Assembly: GCA_913064925.1 (NCBI GenBank)
Contig: CAJYBN010000018.1
Span: 1 to 21,876 of the forward strand
Length of the DNA: 21,876 bases
DNA from: an uncultured Peptococcaceae bacterium
Lineage (GTDB): Bacteria; Bacillota; Desulfotomaculia; Desulfotomaculales; Desulfallaceae
Reading direction: 5' to 3'
In this document: positions 1 through 7,610 of the stretch, in pieces
Position numbering within the stretch: the stretch's first letter is position 1
How the letters are laid out: the number at the start of each line of letters is the position of its first letter
Translations under genes and position numbers: made by a program
Notes under the pieces: generated by a model
The model's database searches: none
What the model was told of the DNA's origin: nothing
Seen by the model: only the letters and a program-made list of their open reading frames with translations

Positions 1-1
1 C

Positions 2-478
2 AAGGAACACGAGCCGCGTTTCTTTATCGGTGCCGTAGCCAACCCATTCGCCGATCCCTTCGAATTCCGAGTGGCCCGTTTGGAAAAGAAGGTGGAAGCC
101 GGAGCGGAGTTCATCCAAACCCAGTGCATTTTTGACATGGAGCGTTTCGAGCGATTCATGGAGATGGTGCGCGAGCGCGGCATCCACGAGCGAGTGCATA
201 TCCTGGCCGGCGTAACTCCCATGAAAAGCTGGCGTGCAGCTAAATATATTCAAAACAATGTCAGCGGCATGATCGTGCCGGAGGAAATTGTACAGCGTCT
301 GAAAAACGCGGAAGACCCCAAGCGCGAAGGTATAGAAATCTGCATTGAACAAATCAAGTACATTAAAGAAAATATCAAGGGCGTACACGGCGTGCACATC
401 ATGGCCATCGCCTGGGAAGAAGTAGTACCGGAAATCGTGGAGAGGTCCGGCTTGTACCCCAGGCCACCGAAAGACTAA
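2..478 (+). CDS. metF: Methylenetetrahydrofolate reductase, C-terminal part (5' end outside window)
   Basis: The open frame runs in from the left edge (first full codon at base 2), so the true start is upstream; an internal GTG at 71 should not be taken as the start. The visible 158 residues begin KEHEPRFFIGAVANPF and include the EAGAEFIQTQCIFD and HILAGVTPMKSW motifs of the MetF TIM-barrel, which reduces 5,10-methylene-THF to 5-methyl-THF using a flavin. In acetogens and sulfate-reducing Peptococcaceae this enzyme belongs to the methyl branch of the Wood-Ljungdahl pathway, usually beside metV and other pathway genes; those neighbours would lie left of the window, so this context is inferred. 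A strong hairpin terminator follows the stop codon. Confidence 0.9.
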   Translation, partial: KEHEPRFFIGAVANPFADPFEFRVARLEKKVEAGAEFIQTQCIFDMERFERFMEMVRERGIHERVHILAGVTPMKSWRAAKYIQNNVSGMIVPEEIVQRLKNAEDPKREGIEICIEQIKYIKENIKGVHGVHIMAIAWEEVVPEIVERSGLYPRPPKD

Positions 479-507
479 AAAAGACCCCCTCGATGGGGTC
501 TTTTTTT
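479..507. terminator. Bidirectional intrinsic terminator between metF and gap
   Basis: The 8-bp stem AAGACCCC (481-488) pairs with GGGGTCTT (495-502) around a 6-nt loop and is followed by a run of T to 507. On the minus strand the same hairpin is followed by TTTTTTAG, so it can end both metF and the convergent gap transcript. Confidence 0.9.
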
Positions 508-533
508 GGTTTACACTAGCTGCCATTGGATCA

Positions 534-1541
534 TTAGCTTTCACACCGCGCCATGTGCAACAACGTGTCCACCATGCGGTGTGAATAACCCCACTCATTG
601 TCATACCACGCCAGCACCTTGGCCATTACTCCGTCCACCACCATGGTAGACAGAGCATCCACCACGGATGAGCAGGAAGTCCCGTTGAAATCCTTGGATA
701 CCAGTGGTTCTTCGCAGTAATCGATTATGCCCTTCATTTCGGATTCCGCTGCGCTTTTTAACGACGCGTTAATCTCGTGGGTGCTGACCTCCCTGCCCAT
801 ATGCACCACAAGGTCCAATAACGAAACGTTAGGGGTAGGTACCCGCACGGCCATACCGTTTAATTTGCCGGCCATTTGCGGCAGTACAAGAGCCACCGCC
901 TTTGCCGCGCCCGTAGTGGTGGGGATAATGGAAAGCGCCGCTGCCCTAGCCCGGCGAAGGTCCTTATGCGGTAAATCCAAAATGCGCTGGTCGTTGGTAT
1001 ATGAATGCACGGTAGTTACCATGCCGCGAACAATGCCGAATTCCCTGTCCAGCACCTTGACAATCGGCGCTAGGCAGTTTGTCGTGCAGGATGCGCCCGA
1101 TATTATGTGGTGTTCCGTGGGGTTATACTTGTCTTCATTAACACCCATAACTATGGTTATATCCGGCTCTTTGGCCGGTGCGGTAATCAGCACCTTGCGT
1201 GCTCCGGCGGCAAAGTGCTTGGCTGCTTCGCCTCGCTTGGTGAACCTGCCCGTGGCTTCCACCACGAAGTCCACCCCCAGCTCACCCCACGGAATACTGG
1301 CCGGATCCTCGTATTTCATTATTGCTATTGTTTTACCATTGTACAAAATACTGTTTTCTCCGGTCCGGATATCGCCGGGATCACGTCCATGCACCGAATC
1401 ATACTTCAAAAGGTGAGCCAATGTTCCGGCGTCCGTCAGATCGTTAATGGCCACTACTTCAAGTTCGGGGTTATTTTGCACTATGCGAAAGACATGGCGG
1501 CCAATGCGACCAAAGCCGTTAATACCTATGCGTATAGACAT
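534..1541 (-). CDS. gap: Glyceraldehyde-3-phosphate dehydrogenase, type I
   Basis: A full-length 335-residue GAPDH, oxidising glyceraldehyde 3-phosphate to 1,3-bisphosphoglycerate in cytoplasmic glycolysis, or the reverse in gluconeogenesis. The N-terminus has the Rossmann motif GINGFGRIGR. Asp34 in AINDLTD is the residue that normally selects NAD over NADP. The catalytic Cys152 lies in SGASCTTNC and the partner His179 in TTVHSYTNDQ. The ATG start is preceded by GAGGGGAG and by a good sigma-A promoter at 1581-1609. It appears to be a single-gene transcript ending at the shared terminator; no pgk or tpi follows, so it is separate from a classical glycolytic operon. Confidence 0.97.
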   Translation of the reverse strand: MSIRIGINGFGRIGRHVFRIVQNNPELEVVAINDLTDAGTLAHLLKYDSVHGRDPGDIRTGENSILYNGKTIAIMKYEDPASIPWGELGVDFVVEATGRFTKRGEAAKHFAAGARKVLITAPAKEPDITIVMGVNEDKYNPTEHHIISGASCTTNCLAPIVKVLDREFGIVRGMVTTVHSYTNDQRILDLPHKDLRRARAAALSIIPTTTGAAKAVALVLPQMAGKLNGMAVRVPTPNVSLLDLVVHMGREVSTHEINASLKSAAESEMKGIIDYCEEPLVSKDFNGTSCSSVVDALSTMVVDGVMAKVLAWYDNEWGYSHRMVDTLLHMARCES

Positions 1542-1580
1542 TGGATTTCTCCCCTCACCAATATGATGTTTAGTTAGTAA

Positions 1581-1609
1581 ATAATATCACAAACCGCTAT
1601 GCTTGACAA
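1581..1609 (-). promoter_or_regulatory. Sigma-A promoter for gap
   Basis: Read on the minus strand: -35 TTGTCA, a 17-bp spacer, then -10 TATTAT, about 40 bases upstream of the gap start codon. No convincing operator is visible beside it. Confidence 0.75.
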
Positions 1610-1725
1610 CAAATGTATTTTATAAATTTTACCTTTTATGTTTAAATAAGCGGCAGGATTGTAGCCTGCTTTGGTAAAATACTAATGATGTTACCATTAC
1701 CATATTTGAAAAAGGGGGTTGCTCT

Positions 1726-2040
1726 GTGATTTTAACCACTACACCAAACATAGAGGGAAAGAAAATCGAGCGATACTTGGGCGTAGTTTGCGGTGAAGCC
1801 ATTATGGGAGCTAACGTATTCCGCGATGTGTTCGCAGCAATTACGGATATCGTCGGCGGCCGTTCAGGGGCTTATGAAACCAAGCTCGCCCAAGCCAGGG
1901 AAATAGCCTTGGACGAAATGGCGGCCAAGGCCGGGCAATTAGGTGCCAATGCAGTAATAGGCATTGATATTGATTACGAGGTAGTCAGGGAAGGTATGCT
2001 TATGGTTACTGCCAGCGGTACCGCCGTCAAGGTGATATAA
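1726..2040 (+). CDS. YbjQ/UPF0145-family protein
   Basis: 104 residues starting at GTG, preceded by AAAGGGGG (about 1711-1718). The sequence has the YbjQ/UPF0145 pattern: a strand-rich N-terminus, GEAIMGANVFRD, a helix with AREIALDEMAAKAGQLGANAV, and IGIDIDYEV near the end. The family folds into a homopentameric ring and is often annotated as putative heavy-metal binding, but its biochemical role is not established. It sits 26 bases upstream of a cysteine hydrolase gene in the same direction, so the two probably form an operon. The function is not clear from the sequence. Confidence 0.85.
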   Translation: MILTTTPNIEGKKIERYLGVVCGEAIMGANVFRDVFAAITDIVGGRSGAYETKLAQAREIALDEMAAKAGQLGANAVIGIDIDYEVVREGMLMVTASGTAVKVI

Positions 2041-2066
2041 TTACAGTATAGGGGAGGTGATAATTC

Positions 2067-2594
2067 ATGCCCGGCAAGGTATTACTCGTAGTGGACATGC
2101 TCAACGACTTTATCAAAGAGGACGGCGCACTTTACTGCGGTGCAGGTGCCGCCAAAATTATCGACAAGGTAACCGACTTGGTACGCGAGTTTAACTCCCG
2201 GGGCGATAATATTGTTTTTATCATGGACGCCCACGATCCCGATGACCTGGAATTTAACCGCTTCCCCAAACACTGCGTTAAAGGCACGGCAGGAGCCGAG
2301 CTAATCCGAGAGCTAGCCTTTGCCTCCGGCCCAAACACCTTCAAGGTATTCAAGAACAGGTACAGTGGGTTTTACCGCACCGACCTGGACAAAACGCTGC
2401 AGCGCATGCAACCCGACGAGGTTCACGTGGTAGGGGTTTGCACCAACATTTGCGTGCTCTACACGGTGGAAGAACTGTGCAACCGCGATTATAAAGTGGT
2501 GGTTTACCGGGACGGAGTAGCCAGCTTTGACGAGCAAGCCCACCAATGGGCCCTGCAACAAATGGAAACAGTGCTTGGAGCAACCTTGGTTTAA
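2067..2594 (+). CDS. Isochorismatase/nicotinamidase-family cysteine hydrolase
   Basis: 175 residues with the isochorismatase-like fold. Asp10 lies in LLVVDMLNDF, a likely metal-ligand motif DAH is at Asp54-His56, FPKHCVKGT follows, a conserved Lys is near 96, and the active-site segment GVCTNICV puts the nucleophile at Cys129. This layout fits nicotinamidase (nicotinamide to nicotinate, NAD salvage) better than isochorismatase, because the D-x-H and FPKHCV elements resemble PncA. The N-terminus is short, however, so the substrate is only inferred. The start ATG follows GGGGAGGTG with normal spacing, just downstream of the YbjQ-like gene. Confidence 0.85.
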   Translation: MPGKVLLVVDMLNDFIKEDGALYCGAGAAKIIDKVTDLVREFNSRGDNIVFIMDAHDPDDLEFNRFPKHCVKGTAGAELIRELAFASGPNTFKVFKNRYSGFYRTDLDKTLQRMQPDEVHVVGVCTNICVLYTVEELCNRDYKVVVYRDGVASFDEQAHQWALQQMETVLGATLV

Positions 2595-2673
2595 ATAACA
2601 ACAACAACTATTACCTGACCGTCCCATATTGACCTGGCAGAGATATTTGCTTTTTCGCCCGGTTTTTACAGGG

Positions 2674-2702
2674 TGGACAAACTTTCCTCTGTACCATAAA
2701 AT
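2674..2702 (+). promoter_or_regulatory. Probable sigma-A promoter for the dnaD-like/dnaI-like pair
   Basis: -35 TGGACA at 2674-2679, a 17-bp spacer, -10 TAAAAT at 2697-2702. A transcript from here would start near 2709 and have a short leader containing AAAAGGGG before the ATG at 2734. Confidence 0.55.
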
Positions 2703-2733
2703 AGTCTTAGATATAAAAGGGGCGATCAGCGGA

Positions 2734-3498
2734 ATGGGTTTCATAGATCAGGCCAAGGCCGTAAAGAAATACAAAAAAGGCAACATTACCGCTGCTTTTG
2801 GTACCGATTTATTTATCCACGGGTCAACAGCTATTCCCAACTTGCTATTAAAATTATACAATCAATTAAACATAACTGATTCGGAAATGATGCTGATTAT
2901 CCAACTGTTCAGGTTACGCGTGGAGGAAAAAAATTATTATCCCACCACGTCAACCTTAACAGCAACGCTGTCCGGCAGCGAAGAACAGGTGACACGGGAC
3001 CTGGAAAGCTTGCAAGACAAGGAATTAATCAGGGTAGCGGAATTTTTTGATGCCGAAAAAGGGCTGGTGCTAAAAGGTTATGATTTTGAGCCCCTTTTTG
3101 AAAAGTTGTCCGAAGTTTGGGCCTGCACCAAAGTAAAAGAAAATGCCAAAATTAAAAGTATGTTGGAAAAGGGCTCCAACACAGTCAACCTGTACAACAG
3201 TTTTGAAAAGGAATTTGGCAGGCCGTTGTCTCCCATGGAAGTTGAGCAAATAAACCTTTGGTCACAAAAAATGGGTCCGCTGGTTGTGCAGGAAGCTTTG
3301 CGCAAAGCCGTATTAATGGGTAAGCATAACTTCAAGTATATAGACAGCATCCTGCTTGAATGGGAGAAGAATAACCTGCGCAATCCGGAAGACATCAAGG
3401 AATACGATCGTAATTTTAAAAAGAAACAAAACAGTACCAAACGTAAAACGGCTAAGGACCAAAAGAAAAACCTTATTCAATCCCTTTACATGAGTTAA
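2734..3498 (+). CDS. dnaD: DnaD-domain primosome protein
   Basis: 254 residues from the ATG at 2734. An upstream TTG in the same frame (2629) is rejected because it lies before the promoter, and AAAAGGGG sits correctly before 2734. The N-terminal winged-helix part (about 30-120) contains LLLKLYNQLNITDSEMMLI and a DNA-recognition-like helix around 73-97. The C-terminal DnaD/DnaB_2 part (about 150-215) contains FEKEFGRPLSPMEVEQI and ends in the family pattern YIDSILLEW, followed by a Lys-rich tail. DnaD-type proteins remodel DNA and help load the replicative helicase at oriC or at restart sites in Firmicutes. The next gene is a DnaI/DnaC-type ATPase, which supports the role. The gene symbol is by family; dnaB-type paralogues share this domain. 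Confidence 0.88.
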   Translation: MGFIDQAKAVKKYKKGNITAAFGTDLFIHGSTAIPNLLLKLYNQLNITDSEMMLIIQLFRLRVEEKNYYPTTSTLTATLSGSEEQVTRDLESLQDKELIRVAEFFDAEKGLVLKGYDFEPLFEKLSEVWACTKVKENAKIKSMLEKGSNTVNLYNSFEKEFGRPLSPMEVEQINLWSQKMGPLVVQEALRKAVLMGKHNFKYIDSILLEWEKNNLRNPEDIKEYDRNFKKKQNSTKRKTAKDQKKNLIQSLYMS

Positions 3499-3520
3499 AT
3501 TTTAGAAAGGGTTGTGCATC

Positions 3521-4246
3521 TTGGTTGCGCACTGCGAAAAATGTGCCGATCGTGGACTGGTAATACTTAACAACGTGGCAGAACCATGCTCCTGCGTAAA
3601 ACAACGCTCAATTAACAACAAAATCAAGGCCTCCCAAATACCACCCCAGCTAAAAAAATATTCTTTTGCCGACTTTAACCTGGATTTTTACTCCTCCACG
3701 CGTATCGACCCGGTGAAAAAAATCTCTTACCGTGAATCCGCCTCAACCACACTGCAGGCAGCAAAAAACTTTGTTCACAACTACCTGAAAAACCCGCACA
3801 TCAAAGGACTTTTCCTAACCGGTCCAGTCGGAAGCGGCAAAACTTTTCTCGCCTGCTGCATTGCCAATGCATTGCTGCAAAAAGATAAGACCCTACTTTT
3901 CGTTGTGGTCCCTGATTTGCTCGACCAAATCAGGTCAACATACGATCCCAACAGGCAAAGCCCGGTAACCGAGTCGGAGCTGCTGGATACCGCCCGGGAA
4001 GTTCCCCTGCTGATTCTCGACGACCTGGGTGCCCATAACTATACCGACTGGACGCGAAATAAAATTTTTTCCATAATTAACTACAGGTTGAATTACCTCC
4101 TACCGACCGTTATCACCAGCAACATAAACCTGGAAGACCTGGAAGAATATTTGGGCGACAGAACTACCTCGCGGATTCTGCAAATGTGCCATCCATACCG
4201 CTTGCTGGTAGACGTGGATATAAGAATGCAAATGGCCAAATTATAA
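3521..4246 (+). CDS. dnaI: DnaI/DnaC-type helicase-loader ATPase
   Basis: 241 residues starting at TTG 3521. The TTG at 3512 touches the ribosome binding site AAAGGG (3506-3511), so 3521 is the better start. The N-terminus has HCEKC (Cys5, Cys8) and CSC (Cys23, Cys25), four cysteines that could bind zinc as in DnaI-type loaders. The AAA+ core has Walker A GPVGSGKT (101-108), Walker B LLILDDLG (Asp167-Asp168), a sensor-1-like TSN and an Arg-containing DRTTSRIL near the end. The protein would load the hexameric replicative helicase onto DNA together with DnaD and DnaB. It follows the dnaD-like gene by about 20 bases and is probably co-transcribed with it. Confidence 0.9.
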   Translation: MVAHCEKCADRGLVILNNVAEPCSCVKQRSINNKIKASQIPPQLKKYSFADFNLDFYSSTRIDPVKKISYRESASTTLQAAKNFVHNYLKNPHIKGLFLTGPVGSGKTFLACCIANALLQKDKTLLFVVVPDLLDQIRSTYDPNRQSPVTESELLDTAREVPLLILDDLGAHNYTDWTRNKIFSIINYRLNYLLPTVITSNINLEDLEEYLGDRTTSRILQMCHPYRLLVDVDIRMQMAKL

Positions 4247-4254
4247 AAAAATAT

Positions 4255-4284
4255 AACCGCCTCTGTTAACTTCGGGGCGGTTTT
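4255..4284 (+). terminator. Intrinsic terminator after the dnaI-like gene
   Basis: AACCGCC (4255-4261) pairs with GGCGGTT (4276-4282), followed by a short TTTT. The stem is convincing and the T tract is short. Confidence 0.65.
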
Positions 4285-4396
4285 CCATTTATGCATATTT
4301 TTAACTAAACCAAATATAATATAATATGGATAAAAATTACAGATTAAACGGAAACATTAATGTCTAAAATAGTTTTTGGCTAGAAAGGAGGAAAAA

Positions 4397-5047
4397 ATGA
4401 TCCCACGATTCTACTGGATTACCGGCATACTGCTGATCTTGCTTTGGGGGCTTTGCTGCCCGCAATTACCGAGCGCACACGCCGGGCCGCTTATCACGGA
4501 AATAAACTATACCGTTCAACCCGGTGACACGCTATCGGAAATAGCAAATACTTTTGATATAGACCTGAGCAGCCTGATGCGGGCCAATAACTTGAAGTCG
4601 TCCATTATACACCCTTACCAGGTTCTTAAAATACCGGTGGGCGTCGCAGAGGCTCATATGTCGCGGGGAAATATTTCCCGCGACGACCTAATACTGCTGG
4701 CCAAAGCCATTTACGCGGAAGCGAGAGGGGAGAGCTTCGAAGGACAGGTGGCTGTGGGTGCGGTAATATTGAATCGCGTGCGTAGCCCTTACTTTCCGGA
4801 CACAATAAGGGAAGTCATCCTGCAACGAGACCAGAACATTTGCCAGTTTACTCCTGTTTCCGATGGGACAATAAACCTGACTCCAGACCGTAAGGCCATT
4901 CAGGCGGCCTTTAAAGCGCTGGAAGGTTGTGATCCAACGGGCGGCGCCCTGTTTTTTTACAACCCTTCCATAAGTTCCGACAACTGGATAAAGTCGCTGC
5001 CGGTAATTACCAGGATAGGCAAGCACGTTTTTGCCACAAAAGCATAG
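4397..5047 (+). CDS. LysM + SleB/CwlJ-type spore or cell-wall hydrolase
   Basis: 216 residues from the ATG at 4397, which follows AGGAGG with good spacing. A signal peptide is visible: Arg at 4, hydrophobic stretch about 8-22, and a likely cut after AHA near residue 29. A LysM peptidoglycan-binding domain follows (about 38-80, YTVQPGDTLSEIA to VLKIP). Then comes the SleB/CwlJ hydrolase domain (about 98-216), with the AIYAEARGE motif that holds the proposed catalytic Glu108, and the later segment GALFFYNP. Such proteins cleave muramic-delta-lactam cortex peptidoglycan during spore germination. A vegetative wall role is possible. The AT-rich upstream stretch shows no promoter class that could be assigned with confidence. 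Confidence 0.9.
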   Translation: MIPRFYWITGILLILLWGLCCPQLPSAHAGPLITEINYTVQPGDTLSEIANTFDIDLSSLMRANNLKSSIIHPYQVLKIPVGVAEAHMSRGNISRDDLILLAKAIYAEARGESFEGQVAVGAVILNRVRSPYFPDTIREVILQRDQNICQFTPVSDGTINLTPDRKAIQAAFKALEGCDPTGGALFFYNPSISSDNWIKSLPVITRIGKHVFATKA

Positions 5048-5077
5048 GCAGAAAGCCTGCAAAAGGCTTTCTGCCTA
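5045..5077. terminator. Perfect hairpin between convergent genes
   Basis: A perfect 14-bp stem, TAGGCAGAAAGCCT (5045-5058) with AGGCTTTCTGCCTA (5064-5077), around the 5-nt loop GCAAA. It overlaps the ends of both flanking convergent genes. Neither side has a long T tract, so it may block read-through or protect 3' ends rather than act as a classic terminator. Confidence 0.6.
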
Positions 5078-5902
5078 AACTATTTCCTCTGTTTGGATAC
5101 CTGCTATAAGCACGTTGATATTGTTCACCGTCAAACCCGTCATTTTTTCCACTTGTTCTTTAACGGCTGCCTGCATATCCCGGCTGATGTCATTTATATT
5201 GTACTTGGTACCAACAATTATCTCCAGTTCAATGGCTACTCCCTGGTCGTTCCTTAATATAACAGAGCGTTTTACTCCCGCAACCCCGGGCATCTTGGAA
5301 GCCACATAATGGGCGATGGCTTTCAGCGCCCCTTTGGAAATGCTAAGCTTTCCGTACATTGTAAAGGTAGGTCTTACCACCGATTGCTCCAGCCAGCTTT
5401 TGTGCTCTTTGTGCCCCTTGCGCCGTAGAAACACCTGTAGCGGGTCAATAAAAGTTTCCGGAAAGCTCTTCTTTACTTCCACAGTGGGGGCGGGTATAAC
5501 GTGCTTGCTGTGCTGCCGGCGCATTATTTTCGCTTTTCTTATTTCCTTTTCCGAAGCTATCTGCTCGATGGTGATAAATTCCTTAATGGGCGACAAATTC
5601 AGCCTTGCAACGATTTTCTCTGCCATGCCCTTTGATGTGGCCAAAATCAATATTTTACCGGGGTTGAGCTTGGCAATTACTTCCCGCGCCTTTATCATTT
5701 GTTCCCGATCCATGAACAGCGCCGTTTTTATTGCTCCGATACGGGTTGGCTGGTTTTTGGCCGAAACCCCGGTAACAATCCGGTTGCCTTTAATAATCAA
5801 TCCGTCATCTATAATAACTTCGGCACCCAGTTGATGGGCCAAGGGTGCGGCCCGGTGGCTCTTCCCCGTACCACTGGGTCCCACCAGTGCATATACTTCC
5901 AT
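5075..5902 (-). CDS. P-loop NTPase fused to Asp23/Gls24 domain
   Basis: 275 residues from the ATG at 5902, which follows TTGGAGGATATAAC; a TTG 24 bases upstream is less suitable. The N-terminus is a Walker A motif GPSGTGKS (8-15) followed by a short P-loop-like domain in which an Asp-Asp pair (LGAEVIIDDGLII) may contribute to metal or nucleotide binding. Residues about 130-175 are basic and contain a FLRRKGHKEHK segment. The C-terminal third (about 180-270) matches the Asp23/Gls24 alkaline-shock fold: GKLSISKGALKAIAHYVASKMPGV, then VAIELEIIVGTKYNI and VKEQVEKMTGLTVNNINV. Asp23 proteins act as envelope-stress scaffolds. The partner and substrate of this fusion are not known from the sequence. 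It stands alone on the minus strand. Confidence 0.8.
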   Translation of the reverse strand: MEVYALVGPSGTGKSHRAAPLAHQLGAEVIIDDGLIIKGNRIVTGVSAKNQPTRIGAIKTALFMDREQMIKAREVIAKLNPGKILILATSKGMAEKIVARLNLSPIKEFITIEQIASEKEIRKAKIMRRQHSKHVIPAPTVEVKKSFPETFIDPLQVFLRRKGHKEHKSWLEQSVVRPTFTMYGKLSISKGALKAIAHYVASKMPGVAGVKRSVILRNDQGVAIELEIIVGTKYNINDISRDMQAAVKEQVEKMTGLTVNNINVLIAGIQTEEIV

Positions 5903-6044
5903 GTTATATCCTCCAATCTGGGCCAACTTGTCCTACCAAACCGCGCGAATGTGTTGAAGATAACCTGCCGTATATTATATTATTATATATTATCAATACC
6001 TATTAATAACATACCTTATTTGTTCCTATTGTGGGTGGTTAACT

Positions 6045-6476
6045 TTGGCAACCTTGTTCATTGACTTGCTGCAAAAAAATTTTGGCTTGAGCGCCAGTGA
6101 CACCGGTATACTGGGAAAAACGATGCGCCAGCTGAAACGTTCCGAGCGAAGATACTACTTCAAACAGCTAAAACCGAGGGAAAAACATTTTAAACGGTTT
6201 TTACATACCACATACGCATCCCTCGACCCGTCTGAACGCCGTCTGTGGCTGGATGCCGTAGTACAAAGTATGCTGGACCGCGGCGGAGAACCGGACATTG
6301 CCGACACCCTGGCCATGGGTGTTATCGGCCGCCTGCCGGCGTACAACACCATGAAAGAAAGAGCGGAAAAGGAAGGCATTAAGCTTAAAGCCCTGGTTAA
6401 CTATGGCGGCATCAGCACAGTCATCATGCTGGTGGGAGCGGTAACCGCCCTTTTACTGTACCTGTTTGCCCGTTAA
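6045..6476 (+). CDS. Small tail-anchored membrane protein, unknown function
   Basis: 143 residues from a TTG start after a modest GGGTGG site. No family was recognised. The protein is basic and helical, with ERRYYFKQLKPREKHFKR near 35-52, and carries a single hydrophobic segment at its C-terminus (about 120-141, ISTVIMLVGAVTALLLYLFA), so a tail-anchored topology with a cytoplasmic head is likely. The DUF3786 gene starts 18 bases further on and the two are probably one operon. The upstream 5903-6044 stretch is very AT-rich and must hold divergent promoters for this gene and the P-loop/Asp23 gene; a possible -35 TTGAAG with -10 TATATT lies near 5954-5981. Confidence 0.7.
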   Translation: MATLFIDLLQKNFGLSASDTGILGKTMRQLKRSERRYYFKQLKPREKHFKRFLHTTYASLDPSERRLWLDAVVQSMLDRGGEPDIADTLAMGVIGRLPAYNTMKERAEKEGIKLKALVNYGGISTVIMLVGAVTALLLYLFAR

Positions 6477-6494
6477 AACTTGGAGGTGATTGTT

Positions 6495-7097
6495 TTGTGC
6501 AGCAAGCTGACAGCGCATGCCGCAGCACTGAAAGATTTCCTGGCCACCGACCCGGAAGAAATGGTATTAAAAAGCGGAGCAGCGTTTTCCGATGATGGAA
6601 AGTATATAGTGGTACCATATTTCGCCCGGGAATATCGCGTCTCCCTGGAAAATGGTCATGTAACACCAATGGCAGAACCAAACCGGCAAGTTTCCTTCAA
6701 CGACGCCACCCTGATACTGCACTACCTTAAACATTGCAGCGGGCTGCCGCCGCGGGGAAAATGGTTATCTTTCCTGGAACTGCCCGAAGGCGAACACCAC
6801 TACATACCATTTATAAACGAAGCCTGCCGCCCCCTAGCCAAGAAGTTCGGGACAGAACCTGCTTTACTGCTTAAGCAAGCAGCCAAGCTGGGCGGCCGGG
6901 AGCTAGCCTTGGGCGACGCTGCCGCTGTAATATATGCCTTCCCCAAGCTGCCGCTGGCGGTTGTGCTCTGGGAAGGTGACGAGGAATTCCCGCCCAACGC
7001 CAGCATAATGTTTGACAGCATATCCCCGCATCACCTAAGCACGGCTTCGTTGTGGGTGCTAGGTTGCGAGTTGTCCAAAAAATTGATAGAGGCATAG
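6495..7097 (+). CDS. DUF3786-family protein
   Basis: 200 residues starting at TTG 6495, seven bases after GGAGGT. The upstream TTG at 6480 overlaps that ribosome binding site and is rejected. The protein has the DUF3786 pattern: an early FREYRVSL-like strand (here FAREYRVSLENG), a central ILHYLKHCSGLPPRGKWLSF block and a late FPKLPLAVVLWEGDEEFPP block with a conserved aromatic/acidic patch. The family is confined to anaerobes, often near one-carbon or corrinoid genes, and has no established activity. Here the partner is a tail-anchored protein. A GC-rich hairpin follows the stop codon. Confidence 0.8.
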   Translation: MCSKLTAHAAALKDFLATDPEEMVLKSGAAFSDDGKYIVVPYFAREYRVSLENGHVTPMAEPNRQVSFNDATLILHYLKHCSGLPPRGKWLSFLELPEGEHHYIPFINEACRPLAKKFGTEPALLLKQAAKLGGRELALGDAAAVIYAFPKLPLAVVLWEGDEEFPPNASIMFDSISPHHLSTASLWVLGCELSKKLIEA

Positions 7098-7101
7098 TAA
7101 A

Positions 7102-7126
7102 AAGCCGGTTCTGATAAACCCGGCTT
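7102..7126. terminator. Hairpin shared by convergent genes
   Basis: AAGCCGG (7102-7108) pairs with CCGGCTT (7120-7126). Read on the minus strand it is followed by TTTTT just past the stop codon of the CBM25-like gene, making a proper terminator for that gene; on the plus strand the T tract is missing. Confidence 0.65.
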
Positions 7127-7445
7127 AAGTGATTCGGTAAATCCAGTTCGTGCCGTTGTTATTATCCCAATTATAAGTATCATCCCGGAAGCAAAAATTT
7201 AGCTGTTTTCCTTCCAGTTGAACGGTTTGCTCCCAGCCCTGATCCGTTTGTTCCATTAGATAATCTTTAACGTCCCTCCATTCCTTGCTGTCTCCAAAAC
7301 CTCCATGTAGCCAGATTTGCCGGGCACCTTTTTGTCTCAGCAGGCCGTAATAACGGATGCGAATTTGCTTGCCATCCTGCGTCAACGGCATGACCTGGAC
7401 CCCCTGGATCGGTTCGGAAAAAGTAAACGCGCTGATGGTATTCAT
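7125..7445 (-). CDS. Small CBM25-like carbohydrate-binding protein
   Basis: 106 residues from the ATG at 7445 after CGGAGGTG. The C-terminal NFCFRDDTYNWDNNNGTNW segment matches the starch/glycogen-binding CBM25-type signature (aromatic residues and WDNNNG), and WLHGGFGDSKEW is consistent with the first half of such a beta-sandwich module. There is no signal peptide and no catalytic domain, so this is a free-standing cytoplasmic module. A role in binding stored glycogen or amylopectin is inference. It is a single gene on the minus strand ending at its own terminator. Confidence 0.72.
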   Translation of the reverse strand: MNTISAFTFSEPIQGVQVMPLTQDGKQIRIRYYGLLRQKGARQIWLHGGFGDSKEWRDVKDYLMEQTDQGWEQTVQLEGKQLNFCFRDDTYNWDNNNGTNWIYRIT

Positions 7446-7549
7446 TGCACACCTCCGAGCATCAGTTTTTTGCCTGCTTATAGTTTAAACAAAAAAAATC
7501 TAATTATGAAATTTTCACTGTCTACCATTAATTCAACACCACGACACAA

Positions 7550-7578
7550 TTGACAACCGGCCCAATATGAGCTATCAT
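7550..7578 (+). promoter_or_regulatory. Sigma-A promoter for tRNA-Pro(CGG)
   Basis: Consensus -35 TTGACA at 7550-7555, a 17-bp spacer, -10 TATCAT at 7573-7578. Transcription would start about 26 bases before the mature tRNA. Confidence 0.85.
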
Positions 7579-7610
7579 ATTATTTGCCGGCGGTAAGAGT
7601 ATAAGTTTAT

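Noticed and set aside
727..1577. Long plus-strand open frames opposite gap
   Set aside because: They lie entirely antisense to a full-length, motif-complete GAPDH gene, have no ribosome binding site and show no protein-like pattern.
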